A stretch of DNA of 39,358 bases from Phaeobacter sp. 11ANDIMAR09 (GTDB lineage: Bacteria > Pseudomonadota > Alphaproteobacteria > Rhodobacterales > Rhodobacteraceae): contig NZ_LIKT01000032.1 in the NCBI RefSeq assembly GCF_001294455.1, forward strand, positions 1-39,358. The letters are read 5' to 3'. A program made the translations under genes and the position numbers. Below are positions 24,128 through 32,606 of this stretch, one piece after another; positions within the stretch are counted from its first letter, which is position 1; each line of letters begins with the position of its first letter. The notes under the pieces were generated by a model. That model had not been told where the DNA came from. It ran no database searches and saw nothing but the letters and a program-made list of their open reading frames with translations.

Positions 24128-24577
24128 ATGACACTCAAAGTTTATCTTTCCGGCGAGATCCACACCGATTGGCGTGAGCAGATCATCGATGGCGCCAAGG
24201 GGTTGGATGTGAGCTTTCAGAGCCCGGTGACAGACCACGCTTCTAGTGACGATTGTGGTGTGGCGATTATGGGGGCTGAGGACAATAAATTCTGGCATGA
24301 CCACAAAGGAGCGAAGCTCAACGCCATCCGCACTCGCAAGGGGCTGGAAGAGGCCGATGTCGTTGTGGTGCGCTTTGGTGAGAAGTACAAACAGTGGAAC
24401 GCCGCCTTTGATGCGGGCTATGCGGCAGCCTTGGGCAAATCTATCATCGTGCTCAGCCAGCCCGAGCATCAGCACGCCCTGAAAGAGGTCCATGCCGCCG
24501 CGTTGGCCGTGGCGGATGCGCCGCGCCAGGTGGTGGAGATCCTGACCTATGTGCTCAAAGGCACCCTGCCAGCATGA
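24128..24577 (+). CDS. YtoQ family protein
   Basis: The 149-residue protein begins MTLKVYLSGEIHTDWREQI and has FQSPVTDHASSDDCG, WHDHKGAKLNAIRTRKGLEEADVVVVRFG and KYKQWNAAFDAGYAAALGKSI. This is the conserved YtoQ pattern, found in bacteria and fungi. The fold resembles nucleoside 2-deoxyribosyltransferase-like proteins; no reaction is established to my knowledge. Start: ATG at 24128 with AAAAGGAACC upstream. Its stop overlaps the next gene's start (ATGA), so the two are coupled. Confidence 0.88.
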   Translation: MTLKVYLSGEIHTDWREQIIDGAKGLDVSFQSPVTDHASSDDCGVAIMGAEDNKFWHDHKGAKLNAIRTRKGLEEADVVVVRFGEKYKQWNAAFDAGYAAALGKSIIVLSQPEHQHALKEVHAAALAVADAPRQVVEILTYVLKGTLPA

Positions 24578-25107
24578 CTGCGCCGGTCCTGCAGACCGAC
24601 CGCTTGATCCTGCGCCCCCACGGGGTGCAGGATTTTGAGAATGTTGTAGCGCTTTGGGCGGATCCGGAGGTGGTGAAATACATTGGCGGAACGCCCAACA
24701 GTCGCGAACAATCCTGGGCGCGGCTGCTGCGCTATCTGGGGCATTGGCAGGCCATGGGCTATGGCTACTGGGCTGTTTGTGATCGCGACAGTGGCGTATT
24801 CCTGGGCGAGGTTGGCTTTGCCAATTATCGCCGCGAGATCACGCCGCCGCTGCCGGATGTTCCCGAGGCCGGCTGGGTGCTTGCCCCGCAGGCTCATGGA
24901 CGCGGCCTGGCCAGCGAGGCGGTCGGCTGCATGCATCACTGGGCCGATCAAACCCAGGGCTGGACGCAGACTGTGGCGATTTTTGCCCCTGAACATGCGG
25001 CGTCACAGCAGGTTGCCGCCAAACAGGGTTACCAAACCTCGGGTGAGGGGCGATATTTTGATGACACGATCTTGGTGATGGCGCGTCAAAAGGGCCTGCG
25101 CGACTGA
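24574..25107 (+). CDS. GNAT family N-acetyltransferase (RimJ/RimL type)
   Basis: The 177-residue protein begins MTAPVLQTDRLILRPHGVQDFE, the TERLxLRP opening of the RimJ/RimL-like acetyltransferases. It continues with GYWAVCDRDSGVFLGEVGF, GWVLAPQAHGRGLASEAV and ASQQVAAKQGYQ. These enzymes acetylate protein N-termini, aminoglycosides or small amines; the acceptor here is unknown. The start ATG overlaps the YtoQ stop by four bases. The pair is therefore probably one operon. Confidence 0.92.
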   Translation: MTAPVLQTDRLILRPHGVQDFENVVALWADPEVVKYIGGTPNSREQSWARLLRYLGHWQAMGYGYWAVCDRDSGVFLGEVGFANYRREITPPLPDVPEAGWVLAPQAHGRGLASEAVGCMHHWADQTQGWTQTVAIFAPEHAASQQVAAKQGYQTSGEGRYFDDTILVMARQKGLRD

Positions 25108-25223
25108 GCCTCATTAGCGTGGCGCAAACCACTCGTTAACGGGACAAGCCTAGAATATGCCCCAGCACATTCTTTCCCACCACTTGCTGGGTCCCGCCAC
25201 CGGGGCTCCCACGGACGATACCT

Positions 25224-25676
25224 ATGCAGAACCGTCGACGCGCGCCCAATCAAATTTCGCCTCAGAGCGAGGACAGGGGACTGTTCAAAAAGGATGTCGG
25301 TCAGTTCCGAATCTCCCTGGTGCCGCATTTTAAACGCAGCAGCCGTGGGGATCTGGTGGTGCGTGGGTATCTCAATGACAAGCAAGAAGTTTTTGTGATT
25401 TTTGCGGGTCGGCGGGCGAAGAATGCCCTGGCTGTTGAAAAACGGCTGCAAACCCTGCTGTCGCATGCAACTCAGTCGGCGGCAAAGGTGGGCGCCCGGT
25501 CGCCGGATATCAATGCCATTCGCCTGCCTGTGCACGTGGAAGGTGCCTGGCGCTCACGGTTTCAGCGCGATGTCTCCGGCTGGGATCATCGAAGCTATCA
25601 GCTTTTGGCATCTCGCTGGGCCTTTTCGGATGCGGATGGTGTGACAAATCTGGGCGGTCGCCCGCCGTTTTCGTGA
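25224..25676 (+). CDS. Conserved hypothetical protein
   Basis: I do not recognise this 150-residue protein. It is basic at the N-terminus (MQNRRRAPNQ), has a strand-like middle (FRISLVPHFKRSSRGDLVVRGYL and EVFVIFAGRRAKNALA) and ends DHRSYQLLASRWAFSD...GGRPPF. There is no signal peptide or membrane segment. Start: ATG at 25224, no clear Shine-Dalgarno sequence, so the true start could be later. It stands alone on the plus strand, convergent with mscS, and a perfect hairpin follows its stop. Confidence 0.6.
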   Translation: MQNRRRAPNQISPQSEDRGLFKKDVGQFRISLVPHFKRSSRGDLVVRGYLNDKQEVFVIFAGRRAKNALAVEKRLQTLLSHATQSAAKVGARSPDINAIRLPVHVEGAWRSRFQRDVSGWDHRSYQLLASRWAFSDADGVTNLGGRPPFS

Positions 25677-25677
25677 C

Positions 25678-25702
25678 AGCACCCCGCCAATGGCGGGGTG
25701 CT
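25678..25702. terminator. Hairpin terminator after the hypothetical gene
   Basis: AGCACCCCGCC (25678-25688) pairs perfectly with GGCGGGGTGCT (25692-25702) around AAT. It starts one base after the stop codon. No long T-run follows at once, though GGTTTTTG comes later. Confidence 0.65.
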
Positions 25703-25737
25703 GGGCCCAACGGGAAGAGGTTTTTGAAAAAAGCCGA

Positions 25738-25760
25738 TGACGGGCGGGAGCCCCCCGTCA
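25738..25760 (-). terminator. Intrinsic terminator of mscS
   Basis: On the minus strand TGACGGG pairs with CCCGTCA around a 9-base GC-rich loop and is followed by a TTTTTT run. It lies 16 bases past the mscS stop. Confidence 0.72.
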
Positions 25761-25775
25761 CCTTTGACCCGCTCT

Positions 25776-26582
25776 TCAGGCCTCGCGTTTGATTTCCACA
25801 GTATGGGGATAGGGGATCGAGATGCCCTTGGCATCAAAGGCCTCTTTTACCGCCTGGGTCATGGCAAATTTGACCTCCCAATAATCTGCAGCATCCACCC
25901 AGATGCGGGTGGTCAGATCCACCGAGCTGTCGCCCAGATTGGTCACGCGCACCCAGGGCTCTGGGTCTTGTTTGATGCGGCCGTCCGCAGCGGCCTGTTC
26001 CAGAATGATCGCCTTGGCCGCATCGGCGCTGTCGCCGTAGTCAATGCCAAAGACCAGATCGACCCGGCGGGTCTCATGATGCGAGAAATTGGTAATCACC
26101 GCACCCCAGGCCTGGCCATTGGGAATGATGATCTGCACATTGTCCGGGGTTGCCAGCTCGGTCACAAACAGGTTGAGATCCTTGACCGTGCCTGCCGTGC
26201 CGCCGATGTCGACATATTGGCCGATCTTATAGGGGCGAAACAGCACCAGCATAAAGCCAGCCGCCAGATCGCTCAGCGTGCCTTGCAGCGCCAGGCCAAT
26301 GGCCAGGGTGGCGGCACCCATCATGGCCACCAGGCTGGTGGCTTCGATGCCAAAGATCCCCAGCACGGCAATCAGCACAACGGCGATCAGCACCCAGCGC
26401 ACCATGCTGGCGACAAAGTTGCCAAGGGTGGCGTCGATTTCGGGTGTCGCATTGATCCGATTGCGAATGGCGCGGCTCACCATGCCGGCCGCCATCCAGC
26501 CGATGATCAGAACCGCCAGAGCCTTGCAGCCGTTCAGAACCATGGGCCAATAGGCAAAGCCCTGTTCAATAATGTCTTCCAT
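25776..26582 (-). CDS. Mechanosensitive channel, MscS family
   Basis: The 268-residue inner-membrane channel has three hydrophobic segments. The third is the pore helix with the Gly/Ala pattern of MscS (MMGAATLAIGLALQGTLSDLAAGF at about 94-117). A cytosolic beta domain (FRPYKIGQYVDIGG; IIIPNGQAWGAVITNFS) and a C-terminal alpha-beta domain follow. It opens under membrane tension to release solutes on osmotic downshock. Start: ATG at 26580-26582. An upstream frame extension lacks membrane character. mscL lies just upstream on the same strand. Confidence 0.94.
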   Translation of the reverse strand: MEDIIEQGFAYWPMVLNGCKALAVLIIGWMAAGMVSRAIRNRINATPEIDATLGNFVASMVRWVLIAVVLIAVLGIFGIEATSLVAMMGAATLAIGLALQGTLSDLAAGFMLVLFRPYKIGQYVDIGGTAGTVKDLNLFVTELATPDNVQIIIPNGQAWGAVITNFSHHETRRVDLVFGIDYGDSADAAKAIILEQAAADGRIKQDPEPWVRVTNLGDSSVDLTTRIWVDAADYWEVKFAMTQAVKEAFDAKGISIPYPHTVEIKREA

Positions 26583-26668
26583 ATCCGTGTCTCTCTTCCG
26601 GTTTTGTGGTTTTGCGCGGATGAAGCACATCCGAATGGGGTCCGGCAAGGGGGAGAGCGGCAAGAAAA

Positions 26669-26693
26669 GGCCCCCCTAAAGGCAAGGGAGGCC
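26669..26693 (-). terminator. Intrinsic terminator of mscL
   Basis: On the minus strand GGCCTCCC pairs with GGGGGGCC (one T-G) around TTGCCTTTA, followed by TTTTC. It lies 27 bases past the mscL stop, so mscS has its own promoter or depends on read-through. Confidence 0.78.
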
Positions 26694-26719
26694 AGGTGTC
26701 ATCCTCTCTGTTAGGGGAT

Positions 26720-27154
26720 CTATTTTTTCAAAGCGTCCCGGATTTCCATCAGAATATCCAACTCGCTGGGGCCTGCCGGAGCCTCTGGCTCAGGGGCTGC
26801 CTCTTCCTTGCGGGCGGCTGCCTCTTTCACCTGATTGACGTAGCGCACCAGCATAAAGACGACAAAGGCGATGATCAGGAAGTTGATGACAGCCATGATA
26901 AAGGCACCATGGGCAAAGACCGCAGCCCCGGCTTCGCGGGCGGCTTCCAGGCTGGCGCCCGCCGCAACCTCGCCGGAGAGCACGATATAGGAATTGGTGA
27001 AATCAACGCCACCCGTGAACAACCCGATGATGGGGTTGATCAGATCCCCAACCATGGATTTGACAATGGCGGTAAAGGCCGCGCCGATGATGATACCAAC
27101 GGCCATATCCATCACATTGCCTTTGGCGATGAAGTCCTTGAATTCTGAAAGCAT
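26720..27154 (-). CDS. mscL: Large-conductance mechanosensitive channel MscL
   Basis: The 144-residue protein has the MscL N-terminus [20 protein letters not shown], pore helix [24 protein letters not shown], a periplasmic loop, a second helix ([17 protein letters not shown]) and a charged C-terminal helix bundle after a Pro/Glu-rich link. Pentameric channel that opens near lytic tension. Slightly longer than E. coli MscL (136). Start: ATG at 27152-27154 with AGGGG upstream. Terminator follows before mscS. Confidence 0.97.
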   Translation of the reverse strand: MLSEFKDFIAKGNVMDMAVGIIIGAAFTAIVKSMVGDLINPIIGLFTGGVDFTNSYIVLSGEVAAGASLEAAREAGAAVFAHGAFIMAVINFLIIAFVVFMLVRYVNQVKEAAARKEEAAPEPEAPAGPSELDILMEIRDALKK

Positions 27155-27303
27155 AGTTTTTCCCCTGTTGTTGTCGGCGTCTTTTAGGATCTTGCCCCAT
27201 GGATGCGCCGACTTAAGGGGAGTGCAAAATATACCTTAAGGCTAGGGGAAAATTCCCGCCCTTGTATCCTGCGCTGTGTTTAGGGCCTTTCGGGCACAAA
27301 AAA

Positions 27304-27331
27304 GCCCGCCAGTCGGGAGGAACTGGCGGGC
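27304..27331 (-). terminator. Intrinsic terminator of ald
   Basis: GCCCGCCAGT (27304-27313) pairs with ACTGGCGGGC (27322-27331). On the minus strand a run of six T follows. It lies 23 bases past the ald stop. Confidence 0.9.
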
Positions 27332-27353
27332 GGGGAGCTTTTGAGCGCTGCGA

Positions 27354-28472
27354 TCAGGATTTCAGCGCCAAGCTCGGGGAGATCACGTCAAGCCCCAGGG
27401 CCTTGCCAACCGCGTAATAGGTCAGCTTGCCGGCGTGCACGTTCAGACCATTGAGCAGATGCGGGTCATCTTCGCAGGCCTGACGCCAGCCTTTGTTGGC
27501 CAGGTTCAGCATGAAGGGCAGGGTGGCATTGCCAAGCGCCTGGGTCGAGGTGCGGGCGACCGCGCCGGGCATATTGGCGACACAGTAGTGCATGATGCCA
27601 TCGACCTCGTAGATCGGATCGGCATGGGTGGTGGCGCGGGAGGTTTCAAAGCACCCACCCTGGTCGATGGCCACATCCACCAGAACCGCGCCGGGCTTCA
27701 TCTCGGACAGCTGTGCGCGGGATACCAGTTTGGGCGCTTCGGCACCGGGGATCAGCACCGCGCCAATCACCATATCGGCTTCTCGGACCAGCTCGGCGGT
27801 GGCGCCCGCTGTGGAATATTGGTTCTTGAAGTCGCGGCCAAAGACATCGTCCAGATATTTCAGACGGGGGAGTGAGCGGTCCAGGATGGTCACATCCGCG
27901 CCCATGCCAGCGGCGATCTTGGCCGCATGGGTGCCCACAACGCCGCCACCAATGACCACAACCTTGGCCGGGGCCACACCGGGCACGCCGCCCATCAGCA
28001 CACCGCGACCGCCATTGGCCTTTTGCAGGGTGTAGCTGCCCACCTGCGGGGCCAGACGACCAGCCACTTCGGACATCGGTGCCAGCAGCGGCAACCCGCC
28101 CCTGTCGTCAGTCACGGTTTCATAGGCGATGGCGGTGCAGCCGCTCTCCAGCAGGTCATGGGTCTGCTCTGGATCGGGAGCGAGGTGCAGATAGGTGAAC
28201 AGCAGCTGACCTTCGCGCAGCATCTTGCGCTCAACCGCCTGAGGCTCTTTTACCTTCACGATCATGTCGGCAGTGGCAAAAATCTCTTCAGCAGTGTCGA
28301 GGATCACAGCACCGGCGGCGATGTAATCCGCATCGGTAAAGCCAGCGCCCATGCCGGCGCCCTTTTGAATGAGGGCCTGATGGCCATGATTGACTGCTTC
28401 GCGGGCAGCGTCGGGTGTCATGCCAACGCGGAATTCCTGTGGCTTGATCTCTGTGGGGCAACCGATTTTCAT
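27354..28472 (-). CDS. ald: Alanine dehydrogenase
   Basis: The 372-residue NAD-dependent enzyme interconverts L-alanine and pyruvate plus ammonia. Visible: [20 protein letters not shown] start, VKVKEPQ (substrate Lys), [10 protein letters not shown] (catalytic His), [12 protein letters not shown], the NAD-binding [16 protein letters not shown], and [19 protein letters not shown]. Length matches the family (370-378). Start: ATG at 28470-28472 behind GGAGGAGAG. It is divergent from an Lrp-type regulator, the arrangement of AldR-like control in other bacteria. A palindrome lies 20 bases before its start. Confidence 0.97.
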   Translation of the reverse strand: MKIGCPTEIKPQEFRVGMTPDAAREAVNHGHQALIQKGAGMGAGFTDADYIAAGAVILDTAEEIFATADMIVKVKEPQAVERKMLREGQLLFTYLHLAPDPEQTHDLLESGCTAIAYETVTDDRGGLPLLAPMSEVAGRLAPQVGSYTLQKANGGRGVLMGGVPGVAPAKVVVIGGGVVGTHAAKIAAGMGADVTILDRSLPRLKYLDDVFGRDFKNQYSTAGATAELVREADMVIGAVLIPGAEAPKLVSRAQLSEMKPGAVLVDVAIDQGGCFETSRATTHADPIYEVDGIMHYCVANMPGAVARTSTQALGNATLPFMLNLANKGWRQACEDDPHLLNGLNVHAGKLTYYAVGKALGLDVISPSLALKS

Positions 28473-28492
28473 GATCTCTCCTCCGTTTCCTT

Positions 28493-28509
28493 TGCGTCAG
28501 TCTGACGCA
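28493..28509. promoter_or_regulatory. 17-base perfect palindrome upstream of ald
   Basis: TGCGTCAGTCTGACGCA has 8-bp arms and a single central T. It lies 20 bases before the ald start, within its likely leader or promoter. Candidate site for the divergent Lrp-type regulator. Confidence 0.6.
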
Positions 28510-28558
28510 GTTTTGAAAAGAGATGCTGCTTTTATGAGCAGAATAAAAACATGACATT

Positions 28559-28571
28559 CGAAGATTCTTCG
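28559..28571. promoter_or_regulatory. 13-base palindrome between ald and the Lrp gene
   Basis: CGAAGATTCTTCG (arms CGAAGA/TCTTCG) is AT-rich on both sides. It lies 37 bases before the Lrp start. Candidate autoregulatory or shared operator. Confidence 0.5.
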
Positions 28572-28608
28572 CATAAATAGGCTAGATCTAGCAAGGAACT
28601 TTGAACAA

Positions 28609-29067
28609 ATGTCTCTGGATAACACGGATCGTCGGATTCTGCAGGTGCTGCAACGGCAGGGGCGTATTTCCAATGCCGAGCTGAGCGAACGGGTCAACCT
28701 GTCAGCCTCGGCCTGTCATCGACGGGTGCAGCGGCTCGAAACTGACGGCTATATCAAAGACTACGTTGCCTTGTTGGATGCCCGCAAGATGGCGGTGCCC
28801 ACAACGGTGTTTGTCGAGATCACCCTGCAAAGCCAGGCGGATGAGTTGTTGGATGCCTTTGAGCGTGCGGTGGCGCGTATTCCCGATGTGCTGGAATGTC
28901 ATTTGATGGCAGGCTCGGCGGACTATCTGCTCAAGGTGGTTGCCGAAAACACGGATGACTTTGCCCGAATCCACCGCCAGCACCTGACACGCCTGCCTGG
29001 GGTGGCGCAGATGCAATCGAGTTTTGCCCTGCGAACTGTCTTCAAGACTACCGCGCTGCCGGTTTAG
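28609..29067 (+). CDS. Lrp/AsnC family regulator, probably AldR-like
   Basis: The 152-residue protein has a helix-turn-helix (RISNAELSERVNLSASACHRRV at about 17-38) and a RAM domain (VLECHLMAGSADYLLKVV near 104-121). It is divergent from ald, 136 bases away, so it is most likely the alanine-responsive activator of ald. It resembles the 5811-6263 regulator but is a separate paralogue. Start: ATG at 28609, with AAGGAAC upstream. Confidence 0.93.
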   Translation: MSLDNTDRRILQVLQRQGRISNAELSERVNLSASACHRRVQRLETDGYIKDYVALLDARKMAVPTTVFVEITLQSQADELLDAFERAVARIPDVLECHLMAGSADYLLKVVAENTDDFARIHRQHLTRLPGVAQMQSSFALRTVFKTTALPV

Positions 29068-29173
29068 AATGGCGTGCGCAAGCCCCTGAGAGCAAATGGG
29101 TTTTGCAGATTTCCCTCTGTCGTGCCTGGCGCATCTGTGGTCTGTTGCTAGGGGATTGAGGCAGGAGATTGCA

Positions 29174-30763
29174 ATGGAGTGGGACTATATCGTGGTGGGC
29201 GCGGGCAGCGCCGGATGCGTTGTCGCCAAACGACTGAGCGAAGCAGGCCATAGGGTTCTGTTGCTCGAAGCGGGTGGCAAGGACAATTACCACTGGGTCC
29301 ATATCCCCATGGGCTATCTCTATTGTATCGATAATCCCCGAACCGACTGGATGTATCGCACCGCTGCCGAAGCTGGCCTGAACGGGCGCAGCCTGCTGTA
29401 CCCCCGTGGCAAGGTGCTGGGCGGCTGCTCCTCGATCAATGGGATGCTCTATCTGCGTGGTCAGGCGGCGGATTATGACGGCTGGCGCCAGCGTGGGCTG
29501 GCGGGCTGGGGCTGGGAAGATGTGCTGCCCTATTTCAAGAAATCCGAAGACTATGTTGAAGGCCCCTCGGAGATGCATGGGGCAGGCGGCGAATGGCGGG
29601 TGGAAAACCAACGCCTGCACTGGGATGTGCTGGACGACTGGATGGAGGCTGCCGCCAGTTGGGGGATGCCAAAGGTCACTGATTTCAACACCGGCACCAA
29701 CGAGGGCGTTGGCTATTTCCGGGTCAATCAGCGCGCGGGCTGGCGCATGAACACGGCCAAGGCCTTTTTGCGAACCGTCACGGGGAGCAATTTGAAGGTC
29801 GAAACCAAGGCCCATACCCGCCGCATCCTGATCGAAGGTGGGCGCGCTGTTGGCGTCGAATATGACAAAGGCGGCAGTACGCATCAGGCGCGGGCGCGCG
29901 GCGAAGTGGTGCTGTCGGCCGGGGCAGTGAATTCGCCGCAGATCCTGCAGCTATCCGGCCTGGGGCCGGGCGCTTTGTTGCAGGAGTGCGGCATCGCGGT
30001 TGAGCGGGATATGCCCGCCGTGGGCGCCAATCTGCAGGATCATCTGCAACTGCGCTGCGCCTGGCGTCTGGAGCGGGGTAAGACGCTAAATACCCTGGCG
30101 AATTCAATGTTGGGCAAGACAAAAATTGGCCTGGAATATGCGCTGAAACGCTCGGGGCCAATGTCGATGGCGCCCAGCCAGCTGGGAGCCTTTTCGCGCT
30201 CGCGCCCGGATCTGGCAACACCGGATCTGGAGTATCACGTGCAGCCGCTGACGCTGGAGGCCTTCGGTCAGCCGCTGCATGACTTTCCCGGCCTGACCGC
30301 CAGTGTCTGCAACCTGCGCCCGGAAAGCCGTGGCACCGTGCGGATTACTTCGCCTGATCCGCATCAAGCGCCCGAGATCGCGCCGAACTACCTGTCGACC
30401 GAGGGCGACCGACAGGTGGCGGTGGCAGCCATTCGCCAGGCGCGCGCGATCATGGCCCAGCCTGCGATGCAGGGCTATGGGCCGCAGGAGATGAAGCCGG
30501 GCAACGCTTCGGACGCGGTGGAGGATCTGGTCAAGGCGGCCGGGGAGATCGGCACCACGATTTTCCACCCGACCTGTACAGTGCATATGGGCCAGGAGGA
30601 GGCCGCGCCGCTGGACGCAAATCTGCGCCTGCGGGGGATTAAAGGTCTGCGAGTGGCCGATGCCAGCGTGATGCCGACTATCCCAAGCGGCAATACCAAT
30701 GCCCCCAGTATCATGATTGGTGAAAAGGCCTCGGATTTGATCCTTGCGGCAGCGCGGAGATAG
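29174..30763 (+). CDS. GMC family FAD oxidoreductase (choline-dehydrogenase-like)
   Basis: The 529-residue flavoenzyme oxidises alcohols. N-terminal Rossmann FAD motif DYIVVGAGSAGCV is at 4-16. The GMC signature 1 region has GGCSSINGMLYLRGQ, signature 2 has GAVNSPQILQLSG, and the catalytic His is in HPTCTVHMG with Asn in PSGNTNAPSIMIGEKASD. Members act on choline, glucose, polyethylene glycol or long alcohols; the substrate is unknown. No betaine aldehyde dehydrogenase or betI is nearby. Start: ATG at 29174 with GCAGGAGA upstream. It lies 106 bases after the Lrp gene. Confidence 0.93.
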   Translation: MEWDYIVVGAGSAGCVVAKRLSEAGHRVLLLEAGGKDNYHWVHIPMGYLYCIDNPRTDWMYRTAAEAGLNGRSLLYPRGKVLGGCSSINGMLYLRGQAADYDGWRQRGLAGWGWEDVLPYFKKSEDYVEGPSEMHGAGGEWRVENQRLHWDVLDDWMEAAASWGMPKVTDFNTGTNEGVGYFRVNQRAGWRMNTAKAFLRTVTGSNLKVETKAHTRRILIEGGRAVGVEYDKGGSTHQARARGEVVLSAGAVNSPQILQLSGLGPGALLQECGIAVERDMPAVGANLQDHLQLRCAWRLERGKTLNTLANSMLGKTKIGLEYALKRSGPMSMAPSQLGAFSRSRPDLATPDLEYHVQPLTLEAFGQPLHDFPGLTASVCNLRPESRGTVRITSPDPHQAPEIAPNYLSTEGDRQVAVAAIRQARAIMAQPAMQGYGPQEMKPGNASDAVEDLVKAAGEIGTTIFHPTCTVHMGQEEAAPLDANLRLRGIKGLRVADASVMPTIPSGNTNAPSIMIGEKASDLILAAARR

Positions 30764-30812
30764 CTTCCGGTTATTTTTTGCGCAGGGGGATCTTCGGTGG
30801 TGCCCGGATGTC

Positions 30813-30835
30813 GCAACTGCGCAAATTGCGGTTGC
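30813..30835. other. Hairpin in the gap between the GMC gene and ppk2
   Basis: GCAACTGCG pairs with TGCGGTTGC (two wobble pairs) around CAAAT. It lies within the 249-base gap between the two genes, which otherwise holds no recognisable gene. Confidence 0.35.
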
Positions 30836-31012
30836 ACCTTGGGCGTAAACAGGCTTCCATTGAGCTATGGCGATCTGCTGTGTGTGCCCTTCATTGGCCC
30901 GGCGGCTTTGCCGAAACGTCGCGATCTGGCAGGATTTCTGCGCGTGACATCAAAGGATCACACTGGCGTAGTAGTGAGGTCCGCACCGACAACACAGTAA
31001 AGGAATAGGCCC

Positions 31013-31930
31013 GTGACCAGCGACATCGACTCCGTCTCTTATGATTGGCTTGAGGCGGAACTTCAGGACACATTGGACGAGGATATCGAAATTGAATTCG
31101 CCGAACCGATGTTGTCGATGGAGCTGCGCAAGATTTACCGCGAACAGCACCCCGAGATGTTGGACCGAAAAGTCTATTTCCGCAATCTGCTGCGCCTTCA
31201 GGCCGAGCTGATCAAGCTGCAGGACTGGGTGGTGGAGACCGGCGCCAAGGTACTGGTGATCATGGAGGGGCGTGACAGCGCTGGCAAAGGCGGTGTGATC
31301 AAGCGGATCACGCAGCGGCTCAATCCCCGGGTGGCCCGGGTGGTGGCGCTGCCTGCGCCCAGCCGACGCGAGCAAAGCCAGTGGTATTTTCAGCGCTATG
31401 TGCCGCATCTGCCTTCGGCCGGAGAGATCGTGCTGTTTGACCGCTCTTGGTACAATCGTGCCGGGGTTGAGCGGGTCATGGGCTTTGCCGATGACGAGCA
31501 GGTAGAGAACTTCTTCCGAGATGTGCCGGAATTTGAACGCATGCTGGTGCGCTCCAATACCATCGTGCTGAAATACTGGTTTTCGATTACCGACGAAGAG
31601 CAGCAATTGCGGTTCATGATGCGCATCCATGACCCGATGAAACAGTGGAAGCTCTCGCCGATGGATCTGGAGAGCCGCATCCGCTGGGAGCAATACACCA
31701 AGGCCAAGGAGGAGATGTTCGAGCGCACGAATATCCCCGAAGCGCCCTGGTATATTGTCGAGGGCAACGACAAGAAGCGCGAGCGTCTGAACTGTATCGA
31801 ACACTTGCTGAGCAAGATCCCCTATAGCGAAGTTGAAAGCGAGAAGGTGTCCTTGCCGGATCGTGAATACAATCCCGACTATGAGCGCCGGGTGCTGCCG
31901 GATGAGCTGCATGTGCCCAAGATCTACTAA
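31013..31930 (+). CDS. ppk2: Polyphosphate kinase 2
   Basis: The 305-residue protein is a one-domain PPK2. Walker A is GRDSAGKGG at 86-94. The lid and Walker B region has IVLFDRSWYNRAGVERVMGF, then EFERMLVRSNTIVLKYWFSI, and RIHDPMKQWKLSPMDLESR. PPK2 moves phosphate from polyphosphate to nucleoside di- or monophosphates. Length fits class I. Start: GTG at 31013 with AAAGGAAT upstream. It has an acidic N-terminal stretch (LDEDIEIEFAE). It is convergent with the MarR gene. Confidence 0.95.
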   Translation: MTSDIDSVSYDWLEAELQDTLDEDIEIEFAEPMLSMELRKIYREQHPEMLDRKVYFRNLLRLQAELIKLQDWVVETGAKVLVIMEGRDSAGKGGVIKRITQRLNPRVARVVALPAPSRREQSQWYFQRYVPHLPSAGEIVLFDRSWYNRAGVERVMGFADDEQVENFFRDVPEFERMLVRSNTIVLKYWFSITDEEQQLRFMMRIHDPMKQWKLSPMDLESRIRWEQYTKAKEEMFERTNIPEAPWYIVEGNDKKRERLNCIEHLLSKIPYSEVESEKVSLPDREYNPDYERRVLPDELHVPKIY

Positions 31931-32022
31931 CCCCCCGGTCAAATATCTGCGCCAATAGGAAAGGGGGGGGGCTCCCGCCAATTTAGCGCCCTTCTGATGA
32001 AGGGCACACAGTGTTGGGCCCG

Positions 32023-32046
32023 GCGCTGTGCCTGAGGGCACAGCGC
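32023..32046. terminator. Hairpin between convergent ppk2 and MarR genes
   Basis: GCGCTGTGCC (32023-32032) pairs perfectly with GGCACAGCGC (32037-32046) around TGAG. A second hairpin, GCCCTT-CTGATG-AAGGGC, precedes it at 31988-32005. No T-run is seen, so termination may need Rho. Confidence 0.6.
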
Positions 32047-32055
32047 GGCAGCGAT

Positions 32056-32568
32056 CTAATCTGAGGTTTCGATATTGCCTAAAAAGCGCTGCAGATAGGC
32101 GGTGAACTGGGTGATTTCATCCTCAGAGAATCCTTGCAGCAGGGCATTCTGACGTTCGAGGGCGCGCGGTAGAATTTGGCTGTGCAGGTCCTGGCCCTGT
32201 GGCGTCAGGCGCCAGGATTTGCGCCGCTCATCCCCGCCCGAGGCTTGGGACTGTGCCAGCCCATTGCTTTCGAGCCGGTGCAGGGAACGGCTGACCGCAG
32301 CCTTGTCGATGCCGGTGAGGCGTGCGGCCTGGGCCACAGAGCAGCCAGGGCTGCGTGTCATCATCACCAACATGCGCCAATCCATCACGCCGATGCCAAA
32401 TTCCGCCTGATAGGCGCGGGTTGCTTCCCGGGTCAGCCGATTTCCGGCGAAGGTTACCAGCACCACAGGGCTGTTGCGCAGGCTCAGCGTTGGGGCGGCA
32501 GGGTCATCCGGGCTGCCATCCGCAGTGACCAGAAACATCTCATCGGACAGGGGAGGGGTTTTGCTCAT
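32056..32568 (-). CDS. MarR family transcriptional regulator
   Basis: The 170-residue protein has a winged helix-turn-helix: DWRMLVMMTRSPGCSVAQAARLTGIDKAAVSRSLHRLESNGL, followed by a wing with GGDERRKSWRLTPQGQ. It ends in a long dimerisation helix. MarR proteins repress nearby genes and release DNA on binding phenolic or other small molecules. It is divergent from a cytochrome P450 with a perfect palindrome in the 83-base gap, so it probably controls the P450 and itself. Start: ATG at 32566-32568. Confidence 0.93.
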   Translation of the reverse strand: MSKTPPLSDEMFLVTADGSPDDPAAPTLSLRNSPVVLVTFAGNRLTREATRAYQAEFGIGVMDWRMLVMMTRSPGCSVAQAARLTGIDKAAVSRSLHRLESNGLAQSQASGGDERRKSWRLTPQGQDLHSQILPRALERQNALLQGFSEDEITQFTAYLQRFLGNIETSD

Positions 32569-32588
32569 GGGCGCATCCTAAGATGTAT

Positions 32589-32606
32589 GTGTTGACATAT
32601 CAACAC
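32589..32606. promoter_or_regulatory. Likely MarR operator
   Basis: GTGTTGACATATCAACAC has 7-bp perfect arms around CATA. It is placed between the divergent MarR and P450 genes, 20 bases before the MarR start. The embedded TTGACA could also act as a -35 element, which would allow direct repression. Confidence 0.75.

Noticed and set aside
30778-31008. Small plus-strand frames before ppk2, one with CxxCxxC
   Set aside because: No Shine-Dalgarno sequence, no hydrophobic or domain pattern, and overlapping frames of equal quality; likely non-coding.
30950-32041. Minus-strand open frame of 363 codons
   Set aside because: It is antisense to ppk2 and lacks domain features.
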